A DNA stretch of 64,000 bases. Source: Eonycteris spelaea. Lineage: Eukaryota > Chordata > Mammalia > Chiroptera > Pteropodidae. Position numbers and translations under genes: made by a program. Of the stretch, positions 60,001-64,000 are shown one piece after another (position 1 is the first letter of the stretch; every line of letters starts with the position of its first letter). The stretch spans positions 3,534,001-3,598,000 of the forward strand of contig PUFA01000092.1 in assembly GCA_003508835.1 (NCBI GenBank), written 5' to 3'. The notes under the pieces were generated by a model, which was not told the origin of the DNA, ran no database searches, and saw nothing but the letters and a program-made list of their open reading frames with translations.

Positions 60001-61084
60001 TATAAATGACCACTAAATGCTCATTCTTAATAACAATCATCTGGTAAATGATTCACAGATAGTTGAACACTACTGAAACAGTCTTTTCTTAAATGCTAAC
60101 AGGAAATAACATGAAATATCCTTTTTTACATTCTTAAAGGAAAAAAATGTGTATATGAGGCAGACATATAGGCAATTCCCTAGAGAAAATAATGATTAAA
60201 AAGTCAGATGACTATATCAGAACTGATGCTGACCTAAGAGATGAACAAGAAAATTCCATTAGTGTGGTTTTTCTGTCTTCTAAACTGTAGTGCTCTATCC
60301 TTTGAGAATGCTAAGTAGAATTTTTACAGCATAATGGCTTCCATTTACTGCAATTATTCCCTACCATTATAGAGTTTTTTTTCGAATAAAGGCCTTTCTG
60401 CTGTCCATCATGCATAGTTCAAATAATTCAGTGTTTCTTACTTCAAATAATTCAGTGTTTCTTACTCCGGCTTAGAGCCAAAGTCTCTGAGGCCACTGCA
60501 GGTACCATGTGGTACTCAACCTGCTGTAAACGCATCCTCACCTCAGTCAGTGGGTTCAGAGAGCTGGGGCTGCACAGGTTACTTGCCCGTACTTAAATAT
60601 AAGTAATGTGTCTAAGTCAAATTTCCTCTTTGATTTCCAGCTTTTCTGAACCAACGCTTTTCCCTTGGGTCTCCAAAAGTGTGGAAAAACTATTTACAAT
60701 GATGCAAATATGACACAAGCTTTCTTATGACACTCTTCCAAGTCACCAATTTTACTTAAAAAATAAAAAAACGTTATTGTGATGCCTGGCATAGCAAATG
60801 CTCAATAAGCAATTACTAAAATAAAACTGCACTGTCAAAGACCGAATCTGCAAAGACTTCTTCTTCTATGAACATGTTTCTCTGTATACCAAAAGCCTAT
60901 TGTTGTCTCTATATCATTTTTATTCTAAGCCTTATCCAGTATCAAACCTCTGATACAGATCTGCAAATAAGATATCCAGGAATAACTAGTAACAACTACC
61001 AAAACTGCCATACAAAATCTTAAGCTTTTGGCAAGACATTTCATAACTATCTTTGCTTTGGCTTGGCAGATGGTTAGTTATGTA
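57011..61084. other. Unassigned AT-rich DNA
   Basis: No gene. Possible old repeat phrases occur at 57210-57345 (L1M-like) and 58740-58830 ('gaactgggtcacatgaaccc', 'gaaagggagtctgggagatt'). A 79-codon frame at 59315-59554 has balanced composition but no recognisable domain. 60775-60830 ('gatgcctggcatagcaaatg', 'ctcaataagcaattac') looks like a MIR/L2 tail. Confidence 0.4.
60418..60465 (+). repeat. Perfect 24-bp tandem duplication
   Basis: Two adjacent identical 24-bp units, each starting ttcaaataattcagtg. Perfect identity points to a recent replication-slippage or repair duplication. Confidence 0.95.
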
Positions 61085-61330
61085 TTTATTGGAGGCTAAC
61101 AGAGTAGTTGGGAGAACATGCTCAAGATTCACACTGCCTGAGTTTTTATCACAGCTCCACCACTAAGTATGTGACGCTGAGCAAACCGTTTAATACTTAT
61201 TAGCCTCGGTGTCCTCATCTGTAAACAGGGGTAATACCTACCTTAGAAGAAGGTTGTAAAAATTAGATAAGGTCTCAGGGGAGTACCTAGCATGTAAAGT
61301 TCAAAAGTGATACTTATCAGTAGTAGAAAA
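61085..61330 (+). mobile_element. MIR SINE, sense, nearly complete
   Basis: One of the best MIRs here: 'attcacactgcctgagtttt', 'tatcacagctccaccactaa', 'gtatgtgacgctgagcaaac', 'gcctcggtgtcctcatctgt', 'aaacaggggtaatacctacc', 'ttgtaaaaattagataaggt', 'gagtacctagcatgtaaagt'. Confidence 0.9.
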
Positions 61331-61699
61331 ATACTTATCTCCCATTATTTTAGTAATTTCTCTTACCCGTCCAGAACTTTAGTTTACGTTTTCAGTCCCA
61401 ATTTGGACTTGGCCCTGAAGGAAATGTTAAAAGTCCAATTCTGCCTCCCTCAACAACAACAAAAAAAAACTAATTAAAAAAAATTAGCAAACATTGTGCT
61501 TTATTTTTTTTGAGACACAGGACTTTACATAAACAAACAAACAAAAAATAAAACATTCACTCCATATACCTTAGATTACAATGCATGAAATTGGTCATTT
61601 CTGGGTTATAATAAGAGTAATATCTTAGAAACTAGGTGAAAGAAAACACTAGATCAAATAAATATTTCCTCCTTTCTAAATGGCACTCATGTAATTCAA
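61331..61699. other. Unassigned DNA
   Basis: No gene or nameable repeat; A-rich tracts near 61459 and 61530. Confidence 0.45.
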
Positions 61700-61950
61700 T
61701 ATTCAAGCCTCATAATAATTCTGATTTGCACAGTAGTTTGGCATAGTAATACAAGTACTCTCCTACAAGATTCCATTTTTAAAATATCTATAACAATCCC
61801 TGTGAAATAGAGAAATAAACTATCACTTATCCTTTTCTAGATAAAGAACTTGAGGCCATTAGAGGTCAAGTTTTCATCCCAGGTCACACTATTTGTTAGT
61901 GGTTGGACAGAAGTTTAAACCAAGGCTTATGTCCTTTAAACTATTCCAAG
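61700..61950 (-). mobile_element. MIR SINE, antisense
   Basis: 'caatccctgtgaaatagaga', 'cttttctagataaagaactt', 'gaggccattagaggtcaagt', 'catcccaggtcacactattt', 'gttagtggttggacagaagt' follow the reverse-complement MIR. Confidence 0.72.
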
Positions 61951-62564
61951 CTCCCTCCAAAATACATTGATTAACCAATAAGAATGACAGATATACCAAT
62001 CCTTTTGTAAACATTGAGACAATTAGACAATAGTGGCCAAATCAACCAATGCTCCTAGGTAATTTACTGAGGGAGTTCTGAGTCAATTCCATAGTTCTTT
62101 TATGTTTTATTGAAAACTCAGAAAAGAGAATTATTAAGCAGGTTCTTTAAGTATTAAAAAAGTACTTCTAGAAACACAAAGAAATATGAAAGACTATAGT
62201 TTTTAAATCTACCACATGCACTCAGTAATCATTCTCACAACCTCACTCAGAACCTGTAGGTATAGCAAGCCTTTTTTCTATATCAAAAATCCCATCATCC
62301 AAAATACTAAATACTATGCCTGAAGGATCACCATGTTCCAATTAGTAATATTAAGGTCTGAGTCATTTTAGAGCCAGTAATAACTAAGAAGTAAGAATTT
62401 ATTTGGCTTGTACTGTATTGAAACTGGTTTATTGAAGGAAATCTCTATTGTATATTGAAGCAATCTGTTTAAAAAATTCGTTATTTTAATTTATTTTGGT
62501 TACTGGCTAAGAATGCCAGGATAGAATGTGTCATCCTTTTCCACTCTGAAGATGCAAAGTGATA
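61951..62564. other. Unassigned DNA
   Basis: No gene or nameable repeat. Confidence 0.45.
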
Positions 62565-62760
62565 TCAAAGTGTGAAGTTTGAAGATAGATAGGTTAGGCT
62601 TATATCCTAGATCTGCTATTTACTAGCTGAGAGCTTTAAAAAGGTCATACTATATTTCAGTCTCTGTTACATTGTCCAGAAAAGGGCAATTATAATGACA
62701 TTTCACCAGGTAGTTGTGAAGATTAAAATAGATAATTATGTAAAGGGCATGTTTGTGGTC
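62565..62760 (+). mobile_element. MIR SINE, sense
   Basis: 'ggcttatatcctagatctgc', 'tatttactagctgagagctt', 'tcatactatatttcagtctc', 'ggtagttgtgaagattaaaa' and 'tagataattatgtaaagggc' follow MIR. Confidence 0.78.
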
Positions 62761-62764
62761 TAGT

Positions 62765-63130
62765 GTTATGTCTTCTGACTATTCAGCACTTTTTGAATAC
62801 CCCTCCAAAGTCTGGGAAGTTTCCAGCCTTATGGCTCCTTCGAAAGTGGAAGCTCAAACCCTTAACCCTCCTTATACCTAGGGTGCAGAAACTGACACAG
62901 GCTTCGTCTCTATTCACATGCCCCCTGCCCAGTGGGCATGCCCAGTGTTGGCAGTATGAGCTGAGGCCTGTACCCTGCAATAGTGCCTACAGGATCTCCC
63001 TGGAACAATCCAGCAATGTGATTTCAGGTAATATCACTTTATAAACCAGTATTATTTAATAAACCCTTTTTGGAAGATTAGCTGCATTGGATTTTGTTAT
63101 TTGTAACCAAGAAACCCTGACTGAAGCAGC
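62765..63130 (+). mobile_element. ERVL/MaLR-like solo LTR
   Basis: Starts TG and ends near 'aaccctgactgaagca'. Landmarks: 'agtttccagccttatggctc', 'cttcgaaagtggaagctcaa', 'cttaaccctccttataccta', 'ggtgcagaaactgacacagg', an AATAAA at about 63058-63063 and 'tttgttatttgtaaccaaga', the usual order of the 3' end of old ERVL-related LTRs. The subfamily is not certain. The 93-codon frame at 62763-63044 is incidental. Confidence 0.65.
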
Positions 63131-63219
63131 ACCTATTCTAAATAAGGCAAAAAACATACCCAGCAAAGAATAGTTACCCAGCATCCCTCTGCAGAGTTTA
63201 TTATATTAAAGAGTACAAC

Positions 63220-63460
63220 TTAATAACAGTTAACTTTTGAGGAGTACTTGTGATGAGCCAGAAAAATGTGAAAAACTAAAACAAAGTGATTACATCAATT
63301 TCCAAAGTTCAAAAGGCTAGTAAATAGTAGTACCCAGGTTGGATTCTCATCATCATCAACAATAAATAAATAACATATTTTTATAGATAAGAAAACTGAT
63401 GCCAGAGAGGTGAATAACATCTCAAGGTCACAGAGCTCATAAGTAAACCGGCCAGAGTTC
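63220..63460 (-). mobile_element. MIR SINE, antisense
   Basis: 'aacagttaacttttgaggag', 'tacttgtgatgagccagaaa', 'ttttatagataagaaaactg', 'atgccagagaggtgaataac', 'atctcaaggtcacagagctc', 'ataagtaaaccggccagagt' follow a nearly complete reverse-complement MIR. Confidence 0.82.
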
Positions 63461-64000
63461 CATGAGATACTACAATGTTTTCCTTTGTTTTCAACCACAT
63501 AGCAATAGGTCTTATCTTTGAAATATTGTCTACAAATTATAAATACAATTTAGATGGTTTTCTAGAAAAATTCTCTATTTGACCTTCTACAATAGGAATA
63601 ATAAAAAATCCCATATTACTTACTGTGAATTAAATTCTATCTTTTAATCTTCAAGTTGTCCTTCAAAATGAGTTCATGCTAGTGGCATATTCTATGGGTA
63701 AAGGATGAAGTCATTACCTTCTGATCTATCATGATACCCTATTATCTTCCACTTTGGAATTGCAAAACTCTACATTATATAGTCAATACATCTTACAGAG
63801 TTCATTATAGTTATAGATTCCAGACATCAATTCCTGATTTTGATACTTTTTCCGATTAGCTATTTAGATAGCACCAAACAAGTGAAAACAGCATTATCTA
63901 GGAAAGGCCCTTTACTCCTGAGAGCTATAATTCCTTTTGTTATTATAACCAAGTCTATTAAAGTTTGTTAAACGTGGCTTCAGCACTAAGGATACTGCAG
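63461..64000. other. Unassigned AT-rich DNA
   Basis: No gene or nameable repeat up to the window edge. Confidence 0.45.

Overview
This window looks like about 64 kb of AT-rich, CpG-poor nuclear DNA from a placental mammal. I find no exon, promoter, CpG island, tRNA, rRNA or other host gene that I can support. The longest open frames are either the wrong strand of transposons or chance frames. The recognisable content is almost all transposon fossils: L1 and older L1M-type LINEs, L2, MIR, MaLR/ERVL-type LTRs and hAT-Charlie-type DNA elements, plus a few microsatellites. The old L2/MIR/MLT1/Charlie layer is shared by placental mammals. No Alu, rodent B1/B2, carnivore tRNA-Lys SINE, ruminant BovB/ART2A or vespertilionid Ves SINE was seen. 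The L1 at 40-46 kb is clearly degraded. That pattern would fit a non-primate, non-rodent genome with little SINE activity (a bat such as a pteropodid is one guess), but the species call is weak.

Layout. 0-3.2 kb: an antisense L1 with part of the ORF2 reverse transcriptase (RT) at 1-1680 and a GC-richer block resembling an L1 5'UTR at about 1840-3195; a perfect 32-bp palindrome lies at the junction. 5-11.3 kb: a Charlie-type element, L2 and MIR pieces, a GATA microsatellite and an antisense L1 3' end. 11.5-18 kb: mostly unassigned DNA with an (AC)n tract and an antisense L2. 18-19.1 kb: a MIR apparently split by an L2 3' end. 20.3-20.9 kb: L1 3' end. 22.2-23.7 kb: L2 pieces around an LTR-like repeat that has a second copy at 34.6-35.1 kb. 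25-26 kb: old L1M-like 3' sequence. 26.6-27.9 kb: an unexplained inverted repeat with arms of 73 bp, 68/73 identical. 28-30.2 kb: MIRs. 30.8-34.2 kb: a cluster of L2 fragments in alternating orientation. 36-39.5 kb: MIRs and unassigned DNA. 39.98-46.1 kb: a nearly full-length, dead sense-strand L1 (5'UTR, ORF1, inter-ORF spacer, ORF2, 3' end) with a 0.19-kb retroposed insertion inside ORF1 and an apparent deletion in ORF2. 46.8-48.35 kb: MLT1 LTR, antisense L2 RT fragment and L1M 3' end. 48.4-64 kb: mostly unassigned DNA with MIRs, two hAT-type elements, an L1M/HAL1 ORF1-like piece, TG repeats and an ERVL/MaLR-like LTR near 63 kb.

There is no gene network to describe. What can be read is a history of insertions: L2 and MIR first, then LTR and L1M elements, then the L1 copies. 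No new biological system is evident. The items most worth checking are the inverted repeat at 26.6/27.9 kb, the palindrome-associated L1 rearrangement at 1.7-1.85 kb, the unidentified element inside L1 ORF1, and the two LTR-like copies.
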